From an uncultured Sphingobacteriales bacterium (GTDB lineage Bacteria > Bacteroidota > Bacteroidia > Chitinophagales > Chitinophagaceae), in contig CALKHN010000064.1 in assembly GCA_937991535.1 (NCBI GenBank), forward strand, positions 1-52,674: DNA of 52,674 nt. Reading direction: 5' to 3'. The translations under genes and the position numbers were made by a program. Positions 43,385 through 52,559 of this stretch are shown piece after piece. Numbering within the stretch: the stretch's first letter is position 1; each line of letters opens with the position of its first letter. A model generated the notes under the pieces. The model made no database searches and was not told the DNA's origin. It worked only from the letters and a program-made list of their open reading frames with translations.

Positions 43385-46300
43385 ATGCAAAAAAATTGTA
43401 TAGGCGGGACTCTACCTATAATATTAAAACTTATGCGATTATCCCTGCTCGCTGTGATTGTGCTGTGTAGTTCCATAATGTCTCTGTCGGCAAAGAGTGT
43501 TAGCGGACAGGAGCTACTTGATAAAAGAATATCTATTTCGCTGAAGAATGAAACCCTTTTTGATGCTTTAGAAAGGATAAGACGACATGCGGATATTCAG
43601 TTTTTTTATGCGGCAAACATTATAGACCCGGCAGATAAAGTTAACATCACCGCAAGAAAAACAACGCTGCGTGATTTGTTAACGGAGTTGCTTGAGCCGT
43701 ATATGCTGTACTATATTGTTTCTAACGATAAGGTGGTTATTCGTAAGGTTATAAATCCTGTAACAATACCTGCATATAACAATGCCGGAGCATTGTTTAA
43801 CGCGATACCTCCATCGGGGGAATACAATAATATAGATGTAAGCGGACGTGTTATGAACAGCCTTGGTGAGTACCTGTCCGGCGTAACGGTACAGGTGAAA
43901 GGTGGGGGAGCAGCTACCAAAACAGACATTAATGGTTTCTTCAGTCTCTCTGTACCCGACAACAGCATTCTCGAATTTACATACGTAGGATATATAAAAG
44001 AAGAAATAGGTGTAGCCGGGCGTAGCTCATTCGATGTTGTGCTGAATCCTATAGACGCCAAAATGGAGGAAGTTGTGGTGGTAGGATACGGAACCCGTAA
44101 AAAATCTGACCTTACCGGAGCCGTAGGAACAGTTCGGGCTGAAGCTCTCGCGGAAAGACCTGCAGCTTCGTTGAACCAGAATCTGTCTGGCAGAATAACG
44201 GGGGTGAGTGTTTCTTCCAATTCAGGGAGGCCTGGTGGGAGGGCTAATATTCGTGTAAGGGGTGCAACTTCTATAAGCATCTCCAATAATCCGTTGTATG
44301 TAATAGATGGGGTTATTTTGAACGCCACTGATTTACAAAATGGAAGCACGCCTATTGATTATATTAATCCCAATGATATAGCCTCAATTGAGGTACTGAA
44401 GGATGCGTCTTCTACTGCCATTTATGGCGCCCGTGGCGCCAACGGTGTAATACTTGTTACAACCAAAAGGGGTTCAACCGGAGGTGGCAGATTAACCTAT
44501 GATGGAGATTTTAGTATTGGTGTTGCACCAAAAAAACTGGCTGTTCTGAATGCAAAGGAGTTTTTGGAAACAGAAGAAATTGCCTACGCCAACGCTCAGA
44601 AGTACGATCCTGTTGGTTGGGCGTCTGGGACCAAATATGTTGACCCCCGCACAAAGAGAACCAACCCCTTGTTATTTGATGCCAGCGGCAATCCACTTTA
44701 CGAAACAGACTGGCAGGCGGAAACTTTCAGAAAAGCGTTCACACAAAACCATCAATTGGCTTTTACCGGTGGCAATGAAAAAGGGAGTTATGGTGCTTAT
44801 TTAAATAATCGCACAGAAAACGGTATCGTAAAAGGCTCATGGATAAAGCGGTATGCTGCTCGTTTCGTTTTCGACTCGCAAATTAAGGATTGGCTTAAAG
44901 TGGGAGGCAATCTGGGCTATACCGATCAAACAGATAGACAAATTGACGTTTTAGGAGGTGGCGGTATCACTGTAATGAGGCAGGTACTGGAAGCATTACC
45001 TTTTATTCCGGTTAAATATGATAATGGCGCCTGGGGACGCAACAGGGATTATCCGGGTATGGAAGGGGGTGATAGTCCGTTACGGGTAATTGAAGAGCGC
45101 ACTTATCTGCTCCGCACGCAAAACATGCTGGGGAATATCTATGCGAACATCAGACTGATGGACGGGTTAGACTTTAGAACTACACTTGGAACAAACATTA
45201 TCAATCAGCGGCTTGATAATTACAATGGTATAGACCTGCAATATATCTCTTCTACGGGGAATGCGGTAGTCAATAACAACCGGTTTAACTCATGGCAGTT
45301 TGAAAATTATCTAACTTATAACAAAGGGTTTGGTATTCATTCTATAAACGCCCTGGCAGGTTTGGCATGGCAGCACGTTGACAGATTTGAGGCAATTGCC
45401 CGTAGCCAAACCTATATAGACAACTTTTACAATGTAAATAATCTTGGCGCCGGTGCTGTTATTCAGGCGCCAGGTTCTTTTGCCAACGCATATGGAATCA
45501 ACTCCTACTTTGGAAGAATAAATTACACTCTTTTAAACAAATACCTGGTAACCTTTACGGGCCGCCAGGACGGCTCCTCAAAATTTGGTTCCGATAGTCG
45601 CTATGCATTCTTCCCGTCTGCCGCATTGGCGTGGAAGGTTACAGAAGAAAAATTTATGGAGGATGTGGTTGCGATTTCCAATTTGAAGGTTAGAGGTAGT
45701 TATGGAGAAACCGGAAACTCCGAAATAAATGCCTATCAGGCAGATGAAATAATGGGTAACTACGAGGTTATTTTCGGTGGCAGGAGGGAAATTGGAATAG
45801 GCACCTCCCGCATGGGAAACCCAGGATTGAAATGGGAAAAAGTGCGGCAATTTGATTTTGGTGTGGAACTGGGTTTATTCAAAAACAGAGTAAATGTTGA
45901 ATTTGATTGGTATCGTAAAAGAGCCACTGATATGTTGTTGAGCGCCCCTGTGCCCAGTAGCAGTGGCTATACCCAGGTGTCGCGCAATATAGGGAGTATG
46001 GAAAATAAAGGTATAGAGATAGCGATTAATACAATAAATATCAAAAATGCCAATTTTAGCTGGAGTTCTCTTTTTAACATCTCTATCAATAAAAACAAGG
46101 TGTTGGCGTTAACCGGAGGAAGTGATATTTATTCGGGGGCTACCGTTATTCGTGTAGGCGAACCAGTAGGATCTTTTTTTGGCAGAGTGCATATGGGTAC
46201 CTGGGGCTCGGATGAAGCTGCAGAAGCAGCTGTGTATAACATGCGTCCCGGTGATGTGAAGTATATGGACTTGAATAAGGATAACGTTATCAATGATAAC

Positions 46301-46825
46301 GACAGAACCATTATAGGAAAGGGTATACCAGATGGTTTTGGAAGCTTTATCAATACATTACAATATAAAAACTGGTCTTTATTGGTTGATCTGCAGTTTA
46401 TGTACGGAAACGATGTACTGGACAGAAGTATACACTCTGCGGAAGACCGCCAGGGGATTGCCAACAGCTATAAAACAGTATTGAATGCCTGGACAGAAAC
46501 CAATCAGAATACTCCTATCGCGCAGCTACGACCTATCAATGCATATTATACTACAAATAACGATAGCCATAAAATAACAGATGCTTCTTTTATCCGTGGC
46601 CGGAATCTGCTGTTGTCTTATATGTTTAATTCGCAAACAGTTTCGCGTTTGAAACTGGATCGTTTAAGACTATTTGCGTCTGTTCAGAACTTTTTCGTTT
46701 CAACAAAGTATTCAGGATACGATCCGGAAGTTTCCAACTCAGGTTCTCCTTTCGATCAGGGGTTTGGTTTGTACGATTATCCCAAACCAAGAGTTTTTAT
46801 GATAGGTATTAATGTGGGTTTATAA
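43385..46825 (+). CDS. SusC/RagA-type TonB-dependent outer-membrane transporter of locus 2
   Basis: A 1146-residue receptor. A long signal region (about 1-40, hydrophobic LSLLAVIVLCSSIMSLSA) is followed by an STN domain (about 47-110, ISLKNETLFDALERIRRHADIQFFY) for signalling to FecR. Next come a carboxypeptidase-regulatory-like domain (about 155-220), the SusC plug VVVVGYGTRKKSDLTGAVG with LKDASSTAIYGARGANGVI, and a beta barrel whose last strand ends MIGINVGL. With the SusD 27 bases downstream it forms the pedal-bin transporter. Downstream genes are phosphoesterases, so the ligand may be a phosphate ester. The receptor sequence itself does not show this. Confidence 0.92.
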   Translation: MQKNCIGGTLPIILKLMRLSLLAVIVLCSSIMSLSAKSVSGQELLDKRISISLKNETLFDALERIRRHADIQFFYAANIIDPADKVNITARKTTLRDLLTELLEPYMLYYIVSNDKVVIRKVINPVTIPAYNNAGALFNAIPPSGEYNNIDVSGRVMNSLGEYLSGVTVQVKGGGAATKTDINGFFSLSVPDNSILEFTYVGYIKEEIGVAGRSSFDVVLNPIDAKMEEVVVVGYGTRKKSDLTGAVGTVRAEALAERPAASLNQNLSGRITGVSVSSNSGRPGGRANIRVRGATSISISNNPLYVIDGVILNATDLQNGSTPIDYINPNDIASIEVLKDASSTAIYGARGANGVILVTTKRGSTGGGRLTYDGDFSIGVAPKKLAVLNAKEFLETEEIAYANAQKYDPVGWASGTKYVDPRTKRTNPLLFDASGNPLYETDWQAETFRKAFTQNHQLAFTGGNEKGSYGAYLNNRTENGIVKGSWIKRYAARFVFDSQIKDWLKVGGNLGYTDQTDRQIDVLGGGGITVMRQVLEALPFIPVKYDNGAWGRNRDYPGMEGGDSPLRVIEERTYLLRTQNMLGNIYANIRLMDGLDFRTTLGTNIINQRLDNYNGIDLQYISSTGNAVVNNNRFNSWQFENYLTYNKGFGIHSINALAGLAWQHVDRFEAIARSQTYIDNFYNVNNLGAGAVIQAPGSFANAYGINSYFGRINYTLLNKYLVTFTGRQDGSSKFGSDSRYAFFPSAALAWKVTEEKFMEDVVAISNLKVRGSYGETGNSEINAYQADEIMGNYEVIFGGRREIGIGTSRMGNPGLKWEKVRQFDFGVELGLFKNRVNVEFDWYRKRATDMLLSAPVPSSSGYTQVSRNIGSMENKGIEIAINTINIKNANFSWSSLFNISINKNKVLALTGGSDIYSGATVIRVGEPVGSFFGRVHMGTWGSDEAAEAAVYNMRPGDVKYMDLNKDNVINDNDRTIIGKGIPDGFGSFINTLQYKNWSLLVDLQFMYGNDVLDRSIHSAEDRQGIANSYKTVLNAWTETNQNTPIAQLRPINAYYTTNNDSHKITDASFIRGRNLLLSYMFNSQTVSRLKLDRLRLFASVQNFFVSTKYSGYDPEVSNSGSPFDQGFGLYDYPKPRVFMIGINVGL

Positions 46826-46852
46826 ATAATTGAATACTTAAATTATCAGAAA

Positions 46853-48352
46853 ATGAAAAAAAATATCAATAAATATCTGCTGATTTTGGCTGTCAGTTTT
46901 AGTCTTATAATAACAGGGTGCTCTAAATTCCTGGATGAATCGGACCCGTCTAATTTTTCTACAGGGAGTTATTTTACAAAGCCTGAACATGCAAAAAGTT
47001 CGGTAAACGCTATTTATGCCAGTATGCGTGATCCATTTAACAGTGGTTTTGGGGGAGGCGCCTGGATGATGCTGGAGTTTGCTACGGGGTTAGCCGGTAC
47101 CGACCTTGGTCAGGCAGTAAACAGCTATTTTGTAAAAGATCTCACAAACACAGCTGACAATGGATACGGGGTAACCATTTGGAACTCCTACTACAGAGGT
47201 ATTGCCAATGCCAACACATCCATTAAGTTTATACCTGGCATTACTATGGATGAAACGCTAAAGAAAAAGTTGCTGGGAGAAGCCTATTTCTTAAGAGCAT
47301 GGTATTATTTTAACCTGGTTCAGATATTCGGAAATATACCACTGGTTACAGAGCCGGTTAATTTACAGTCGGAACAGCTCAGACCTGGCCAGGTAGCTGC
47401 AGAAGAAGTGTATAATTTAATACTGAGTGATTTGCAAATAGCGGAGCAGTCGGGTCTCGACTGGAAAGATGAAACCGGGCGCGTAAGTATGGGTGCTGTC
47501 AAGTCTCTTTTGGCAAAAGTATACCTTACCATGGCGGGTTATCCTTTACAAAAAGGCAATTCACATTACACATTGGCCGCTGAAAAGGCAAAAGAAGTAA
47601 TTGAATCTGGAAAGTTTAAACTCTTTGACAGCTATGCGTCTTTCCGTGATCCGGCAATGAAGAACAAAGAAGAAAATATCTTTATGATACAGTACCTGGC
47701 CGGTACCTTGTCCAGCAATTGGCAGGTATCTATCGTACCGTATAATAAAAATATCTCCAAGTATTCAGATGAAACCGGTGGTATATATTCCACTACCGCT
47801 TTTGCTCAATCATTTCAAACCAATGATTTAAGGGCTAAGGAAAAACAATTTTTTTATACCAATTACACCAACCAGGATAACCGCAATTTGACGGTAGAAC
47901 TGGGTGGATTTTTTATTTACAAGTATTTTGATAATGAGGCGCATTTAAATACTGCCAGCAGCGGAATGAACTGGCCGGTTCTTCGTTATGCGGATGTATT
48001 ATTGATATTTGCTGAAGCATCTAATAAAGTAAATGGCCCTGGCACGGAAGTATACAGCGCCGTAAATGCAATTCGCCGTAGAGCTGAATTGCCTGACCTC
48101 GCCGGATTAAGTCAAAGCCAGTTGGAAGAAGCAATATGGAAAGAGAGATGGTATGAACTCTGTTTCGAGAATATTACCTGGTTTGATATGGTACGACTGC
48201 GCAAAGCCTTTAATACCACTACTAAACAATTTGATGATTATGTAGGCCATCAATTTTCATACGGGCCCACTTTAAAAGACCGTGAGCTATTGTTTCCAAT
48301 TCCTACCCCTGAAGTTTTAAATGGTAAACTTGTGCAAAATAAGGGGTATTAG
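46853..48352 (+). CDS. SusD/RagB-type surface lipoprotein of locus 2
   Basis: A 499-residue SusD-family lipoprotein with lipobox Cys in SLIITGCSKFLDESDP. It has the family helices YFLRAWYYFNLVQIFGNIPLV, the C-terminal RYADVLLIFAEASNKV and ERWYELCFENITWFDMVRLRK, and a terminal LFPIPTPEVLNGKLVQNKGY. It binds substrate on top of SusC. A terminator-like hairpin (48384-48415) follows, so the phosphoesterase genes downstream may be separate transcripts or reached by read-through. Confidence 0.92.
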   Translation: MKKNINKYLLILAVSFSLIITGCSKFLDESDPSNFSTGSYFTKPEHAKSSVNAIYASMRDPFNSGFGGGAWMMLEFATGLAGTDLGQAVNSYFVKDLTNTADNGYGVTIWNSYYRGIANANTSIKFIPGITMDETLKKKLLGEAYFLRAWYYFNLVQIFGNIPLVTEPVNLQSEQLRPGQVAAEEVYNLILSDLQIAEQSGLDWKDETGRVSMGAVKSLLAKVYLTMAGYPLQKGNSHYTLAAEKAKEVIESGKFKLFDSYASFRDPAMKNKEENIFMIQYLAGTLSSNWQVSIVPYNKNISKYSDETGGIYSTTAFAQSFQTNDLRAKEKQFFYTNYTNQDNRNLTVELGGFFIYKYFDNEAHLNTASSGMNWPVLRYADVLLIFAEASNKVNGPGTEVYSAVNAIRRRAELPDLAGLSQSQLEEAIWKERWYELCFENITWFDMVRLRKAFNTTTKQFDDYVGHQFSYGPTLKDRELLFPIPTPEVLNGKLVQNKGY

Positions 48353-48383
48353 TCAGTTGGGTTTAATACGATGATGCCGTGTC

Positions 48384-48415
48384 AAAAAAAGTATACCCTC
48401 CCGTATACTTTATAT
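48384..48415 (+). terminator. Terminator-like hairpin after susD of locus 2
   Basis: AAAGTATAC (48388-48396) and GTATACTTT (48403-48411) form a 9-bp stem with loop CCTCCC. An A tract comes before and TATAT after. It begins 32 bases past the susD stop. The tail is only moderately T-rich. Confidence 0.55.
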
Positions 48416-48480
48416 CAGGGGCCTACCGGGCTATGAATCCGGCGCCGGGTCAAAATCCGGGATGGGAATAGATGAGTTTT

Positions 48481-48535
48481 TGGTGAGAGGAGAGAGGTGA
48501 ATGGTGAGAGGAGAGAGGTGAAAGGTGAATGGTGC
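48481..48535. repeat. ggtgagaggagagaggtgaa tandem word repeat
   Basis: Two near-identical units, ggtgagaggagagaggtgaa at about 48481 and 48503, are followed by shorter aggtgaatggtg variants. Related gaggtgagtg words are found at 60-90 and 3090-3112. It lies in the spacer between susD of locus 2 and the phosphoesterase genes. Confidence 0.7.
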
Positions 48536-48582
48536 GAAGATGGAGGTGAGACAATGGTACTTTGGGGCCGGAAGAATTACGA

Positions 48583-48696
48583 ATGAAAATTTTTCAATTA
48601 CTTCATCCCGGCAAAAAAAACAATCGGTGCATTATGATTACCTTAGCAATAGTAACCATCACAGCGGGTGGTTACTATTTTCTTAAAAATCAATAA
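48583..48696 (+). CDS. Possible 37-residue single-pass membrane microprotein
   Basis: An ATG at 48583 opens 37 codons ending TAA at 48696, six bases before the endonuclease/exonuclease/phosphatase-family gene. The product has a short basic start (HPGKKNNRC) and one hydrophobic segment (IMITLAIVTITAGGYYFL, about 17-34). Position and the tight spacing support translation, possibly coupled to the next gene. There is no family evidence, and a chance frame is quite possible. Confidence 0.35.
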   Translation: MKIFQLLHPGKKNNRCIMITLAIVTITAGGYYFLKNQ

Positions 48697-48702
48697 AATC
48701 AA

Positions 48703-49542
48703 ATGAAAAGAATTGTTTTAACCGTGCTTGTTTGTTTTTGCATCCAGTTTGTTTTTGCCCAAAAAAATACGCCGGTAGTTGTTGCCACCTACAATATCCG
48801 CTATGATAATCCCGACGATGGATTAGATGCCTGGCCGAATAGAAAGGAGAACGTAAAAGCCCTGATCCGCTTCCACGAGTTTGATATTTTTGGTACACAG
48901 GAAGGATTGATAGATCAGATTAAAGGTATTGCAGAACTTAGCGAATTTGCCTATACCGGAAAGGGCAGGGATGATGGCAAAGAAGCTGGCGAATATTCTG
49001 CAATATTTTACAAAAAAGACAGGTTTAAACTGCTTGCTTCCGGTGATTTCTGGCTGAGTGAAACGCCTGATAAACCTGGCAAAGGCTGGGATGCCAAATG
49101 CTGTAACCGCATTTGTTCCTGGGGGAAATTCCAGGATATGAAAACCAAAAAATCATTTTATTTCTTCAGCGTTCATTTCGATCACGAAGGAATTATAGCC
49201 CGAAAGGAATCGGGCAAACTGATGGTTGAAAAAATTCAGGAGATTGCAAAAAATGTACCGGTGATATGTGTGGGCGATTTTAACTCCACTCCCGAAACCG
49301 GGCAAATACAATTCATGCAAACCATACTGAATGATTCCTATAATGTAACGCAGGAACCTCCTTATGGTCCTGTTGGAACATTCAATTCTTTCAGGTTTAC
49401 CGCACCCCTGAAGAACCGAATTGATTATATTTTTGTGAGCAAGGGTATAAAAGTATTGAAGTATGGCGTGCTTACAGATGCCAAAGATCAGCGCTACCCT
49501 TCCGATCATCAACCGGTGATGATCAAAGCGGTGATCAATTAA
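48703..49542 (+). CDS. Exported endonuclease/exonuclease/phosphatase-family phosphoesterase
   Basis: A 279-residue metal-dependent phosphoesterase of the DNase I/inositol-polyphosphate-phosphatase/sphingomyelinase fold, with a signal peptide (about 1-20). Catalytic landmarks are ATYNIRYDN (Asn), FGTQEGL (metal-binding Glu), SVHFDHEG (His), GDFNST (Asp/Asn) and SDHQPVM (catalytic Asp-His). Export and position behind SusC/SusD favour a role in removing phosphate from imported or surface-bound organic phosphates, in preference to nucleic-acid repair. Substrates in this family range from nucleic acids to phosphoinositides and sphingomyelin. Confidence 0.88.
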   Translation: MKRIVLTVLVCFCIQFVFAQKNTPVVVATYNIRYDNPDDGLDAWPNRKENVKALIRFHEFDIFGTQEGLIDQIKGIAELSEFAYTGKGRDDGKEAGEYSAIFYKKDRFKLLASGDFWLSETPDKPGKGWDAKCCNRICSWGKFQDMKTKKSFYFFSVHFDHEGIIARKESGKLMVEKIQEIAKNVPVICVGDFNSTPETGQIQFMQTILNDSYNVTQEPPYGPVGTFNSFRFTAPLKNRIDYIFVSKGIKVLKYGVLTDAKDQRYPSDHQPVMIKAVIN

Positions 49543-49627
49543 TAAAATATTTGAGTATCGCTTCTGCGATCAATGCATGCCCTTTTTCATTGTGGGGTTT
49601 GATATTTAATAGAGTATCGCGTATGCT

Positions 49628-49676
49628 GTGCCGGGCGTCCTCGCCCGGCACTTGTTTATTATCGCCTCCCGGCGAT
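49628..49676. terminator. Twin hairpins after the EEP-family gene
   Basis: GTGCCGGGCG (49628-49637) and CGCCCGGCAC (49642-49651) form a perfect 10-bp stem with loop TCCT. It is followed by TTGTTTATT and a second stem ATCGCC/GGCGAT (49661-49676). Position and the short T-rich stretch suit a terminator, though the hairpin could also be a dispersed repeat. Confidence 0.5.
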
Positions 49677-49818
49677 TGTAATTTAAACCTTATCTTAGAA
49701 CCTGCTTATATTTAGTTTTACAGATTTTGTATAAGCCGGAAGCTGCCATGAAAAACCGGAGGATGAACGGATTGCGACGCAACGATGCTGCCATGAAACA
49801 TGTGGCCGGTACCTGTAA

Positions 49819-51375
49819 ATGAATCTTTTGAAAATGAAAACCATATTCCAACTATCCTTTTGGGCACTCATCTTTTCCTTTTCTGCGAATGCACATGCAG
49901 AACAAGCGCCGGCGGCTGAAAGAGACACTTCGGCAATACACACCATTATTGTAGTATTTGATGGTTTGCGGCCGGATTATATAAAACCGGAATGGATGCC
50001 GAATTTGTACGCTTTCAGTAAATTGGCGGCTTATGGCAAAGATAACCATAGTGTGTTCCCCACCGTTACAAGGGTAAATGCCGCTTCTTACGCTACTGGT
50101 TCCTACCCTGCAGCGCATGGTTTAATGGGCAATGCAATATATCTGCCGGCAGTAAACGCCCGGAAAAGTATGAGTACCGGAAATGCAGGTAATCTCAGGC
50201 ATATTATGGATACTACTTCCGGCAAATTGCTTACTGCTCCCTCACTTGGGGAGGTGCTCAGGGCCCACGGTGAAAAGATGTTCGTATACAGTTCCGGTAC
50301 AACAGGGCAGGCGTTCCTGCAAAATCATACGGTTAACGGTGCTGTAATCAATCCCGATCTGGTACTCCCCGAATCTTTTAAAGCGGAACTTACCGCTTCG
50401 GTAGGAGCGCCACCGGCAGATGCCACACCCAATACCGCAAGGCATCAATGGATCACAGATGCCCTGTGCAGGTATACACTGGCGGCCGACGGACCCCTGG
50501 TAAGCGCCATTTGGTTCAGCGATCCCGACGGCACAGCGCATGAACATGGCATTGGTGTACCCATTACCATACAGGCATTAAAATCGGTAGATGCCCAGTT
50601 GGGCAGAATATTAGATACTGTGCGGGCGAGGGGATTGGAGCGTGTTTTTAATATAATTGTTACTGCCGATCATGGGTTTGTTACCCACACCGGAAAAGAG
50701 GGGCTTACAGATTTTTTAATACAAAAAAGACTCAAAAAGAGTAAAGATTCCGACGATATCGTATTAGCCGATGGCGCCCTGTACATAAAAGATCACAACC
50801 CGGCACTTGTTCAAAAAGTTGTTGAAGCGCTGCAGGAACAGGAATGGGTAGGCGCTATTTTTACAAGAGCTGCTAAACCGGGGTCAATGAAAGGCAAAAT
50901 AAAAGGTACCCTGTCTTTTGAATCCATTCACTGGAATCACCCTCAGCGGGCTGCTGATATTTTGGTTGCCGAAAACTGGAACAACAACAAAAACAGTTTG
51001 GGATATGCGGGAACAGATTTTGCCCGGGGCGTGGCAGGGCATGGCGGTTCAAGTTCCTGGGAAATACATATTCCGTTAATTGCATACGGACCATCCTTTA
51101 AGCCATCTTTTGAAAGCAATTTGCCTACTTCAAATATTGATATTGCACCTACTGTTTTACACATTCATCATATAGCGGCGCCTGCGCAAATGCAGGGTAG
51201 GGTAATGTATGAATTGCTTCGGCATAACAATATAAAACCACTGACGCCTAAAAAAGAAAACATTTTCTCCGAAGCGAAATTGAAGCAGGGCGGAAAATAT
51301 AAATTAACGCTGGAAAGAACGGTTTTGGGTAAATACAGTTATATCAATTATGTTAGCGCAACAAGAACGCCTTAA
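49819..51375 (+). CDS. Exported alkaline-phosphatase-superfamily phosphodiesterase (nucleotide pyrophosphatase-like)
   Basis: A 518-residue protein with a signal peptide (about 1-27) and the fold of type I phosphodiesterase/nucleotide pyrophosphatases. The metal Asp is in VVFDGLRPDY. The nucleophile Thr is in FPTVTRVNAASYATG. Further metal ligands are in FSDPDGTAHEHG, TADHGFVTHTG and GVAGHGGSSSWEIHIP. It should cleave phosphodiester or pyrophosphate bonds in the periplasm. The ATG at 49834 is an alternative start five codons later, also heading a good signal peptide. It lies 53 bases before the metallophosphoesterase gene, so the two are likely co-transcribed. Confidence 0.88.
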   Translation: MNLLKMKTIFQLSFWALIFSFSANAHAEQAPAAERDTSAIHTIIVVFDGLRPDYIKPEWMPNLYAFSKLAAYGKDNHSVFPTVTRVNAASYATGSYPAAHGLMGNAIYLPAVNARKSMSTGNAGNLRHIMDTTSGKLLTAPSLGEVLRAHGEKMFVYSSGTTGQAFLQNHTVNGAVINPDLVLPESFKAELTASVGAPPADATPNTARHQWITDALCRYTLAADGPLVSAIWFSDPDGTAHEHGIGVPITIQALKSVDAQLGRILDTVRARGLERVFNIIVTADHGFVTHTGKEGLTDFLIQKRLKKSKDSDDIVLADGALYIKDHNPALVQKVVEALQEQEWVGAIFTRAAKPGSMKGKIKGTLSFESIHWNHPQRAADILVAENWNNNKNSLGYAGTDFARGVAGHGGSSSWEIHIPLIAYGPSFKPSFESNLPTSNIDIAPTVLHIHHIAAPAQMQGRVMYELLRHNNIKPLTPKKENIFSEAKLKQGGKYKLTLERTVLGKYSYINYVSATRTP

Positions 51376-51428
51376 TAAAAAACAGCCCGTTGATTGTACC
51401 ATAACAATAATACTTAATCAAACTACGC

Positions 51429-52514
51429 ATGAACCAAAGCAGTTTAAAATTCTTTTACAGTATTGTGGTTGCAATATTTTGTTTAACCAATGCTGCAGCC
51501 CAGCAGCAAAAATACACTCCGCCGGCCCTCAGTAATTCCAATTCCTGGTCAATCATTATGCTCCCCGATCCGCAAACCTACCAGAAGTTTGAGCGCAACC
51601 AGCCACTCTTTGAACTTATGACAGCATGGGTAAGCGAAAATATCGGCAGGCTAAACATAAAGCTCGTAATGTGTACCGGGGATCTTGTAGAACAGAATGA
51701 AATGATCAATCCTGACGGTGAAACGGTTAACCAACCCAGCAAAAAACAATGGGCTGCCGTGGCCCATGCATTTAACAGGCTGGATGGTAAAGTGCCTTAT
51801 GTGCTTGCTGCAGGTAATCACGATTATGGTTATAGCAATATAAGCGTACGGCGTTCGAATTATAACACTTATTTTCCTGTTGACAAGAATTTTAAAACGC
51901 AAAAATTAATCCGTGAAGCCGGGCTGAATGCGGAGGGCATTCCCACCATGGAAAACGCCGCTTTCGAATTCACCTCTCCCCAGGGCAGGAAGTTTTTATT
52001 GCTCACGCTTGAATTTGCCCCACGGGATACCATCATTGCATGGGCGAAAAAGGTAACCGGGCAGGAAGCGTATAAAAACCATACCGCTATCATTCTTACC
52101 CATTCCTATCTCAATTCGGCTAACGAGCAAATTGAAAAAGAGAATTACAATATTACAGATGGCAATTACGGGGCAGCCATCTGGCGCAAGCTGGTGCAAC
52201 CTTCCACCAATATTCAACTGGTATTTTCGGGGCATATAGGAAAACCCGATAATGCCAGGGGACATGTGGGATTCAGGACAGACAAAAATGCGGCCGGAAA
52301 AAAGGTAAACCAGATGGTATTTAATGCGCAGGCAATGGGCGGCGGCTGGTATGGAAACGGGGGTGATGGCTGGCTGCGGATACTCGAATTTTTGCCCGAT
52401 GGCAAAACAGTTAAGGTAAAAACATTTTCCCCCTTTTTTGCCATATCACCCACTACACAGCAGTTTGCCTGGCGTACTGCGCCTTATGATGAGTTTGTAT
52501 TCCAATTGGATTGA
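51429..52514 (+). CDS. Exported calcineurin-like metallophosphoesterase
   Basis: A 361-residue protein with a signal peptide (about 1-25) and the metallophosphoesterase motifs GDLVEQNE (metal Asp), AGNHDYG (catalytic Asn-His-Asp), LTHSYLN (His) and FSGHIGK (Gly-His). The first motif is LPDPQTY, with Gln where many relatives have D-x-H; this variation occurs in some exported subfamilies. It is probably a phosphomono- or diesterase acting with the two other phosphoesterases just upstream. The substrate is not predictable. Confidence 0.87.
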   Translation: MNQSSLKFFYSIVVAIFCLTNAAAQQQKYTPPALSNSNSWSIIMLPDPQTYQKFERNQPLFELMTAWVSENIGRLNIKLVMCTGDLVEQNEMINPDGETVNQPSKKQWAAVAHAFNRLDGKVPYVLAAGNHDYGYSNISVRRSNYNTYFPVDKNFKTQKLIREAGLNAEGIPTMENAAFEFTSPQGRKFLLLTLEFAPRDTIIAWAKKVTGQEAYKNHTAIILTHSYLNSANEQIEKENYNITDGNYGAAIWRKLVQPSTNIQLVFSGHIGKPDNARGHVGFRTDKNAAGKKVNQMVFNAQAMGGGWYGNGGDGWLRILEFLPDGKTVKVKTFSPFFAISPTTQQFAWRTAPYDEFVFQLD

Positions 52515-52559
52515 TGTAGCAGGCAGCCATAATATATTGTGTTCAACGCTTTTTCCAGC

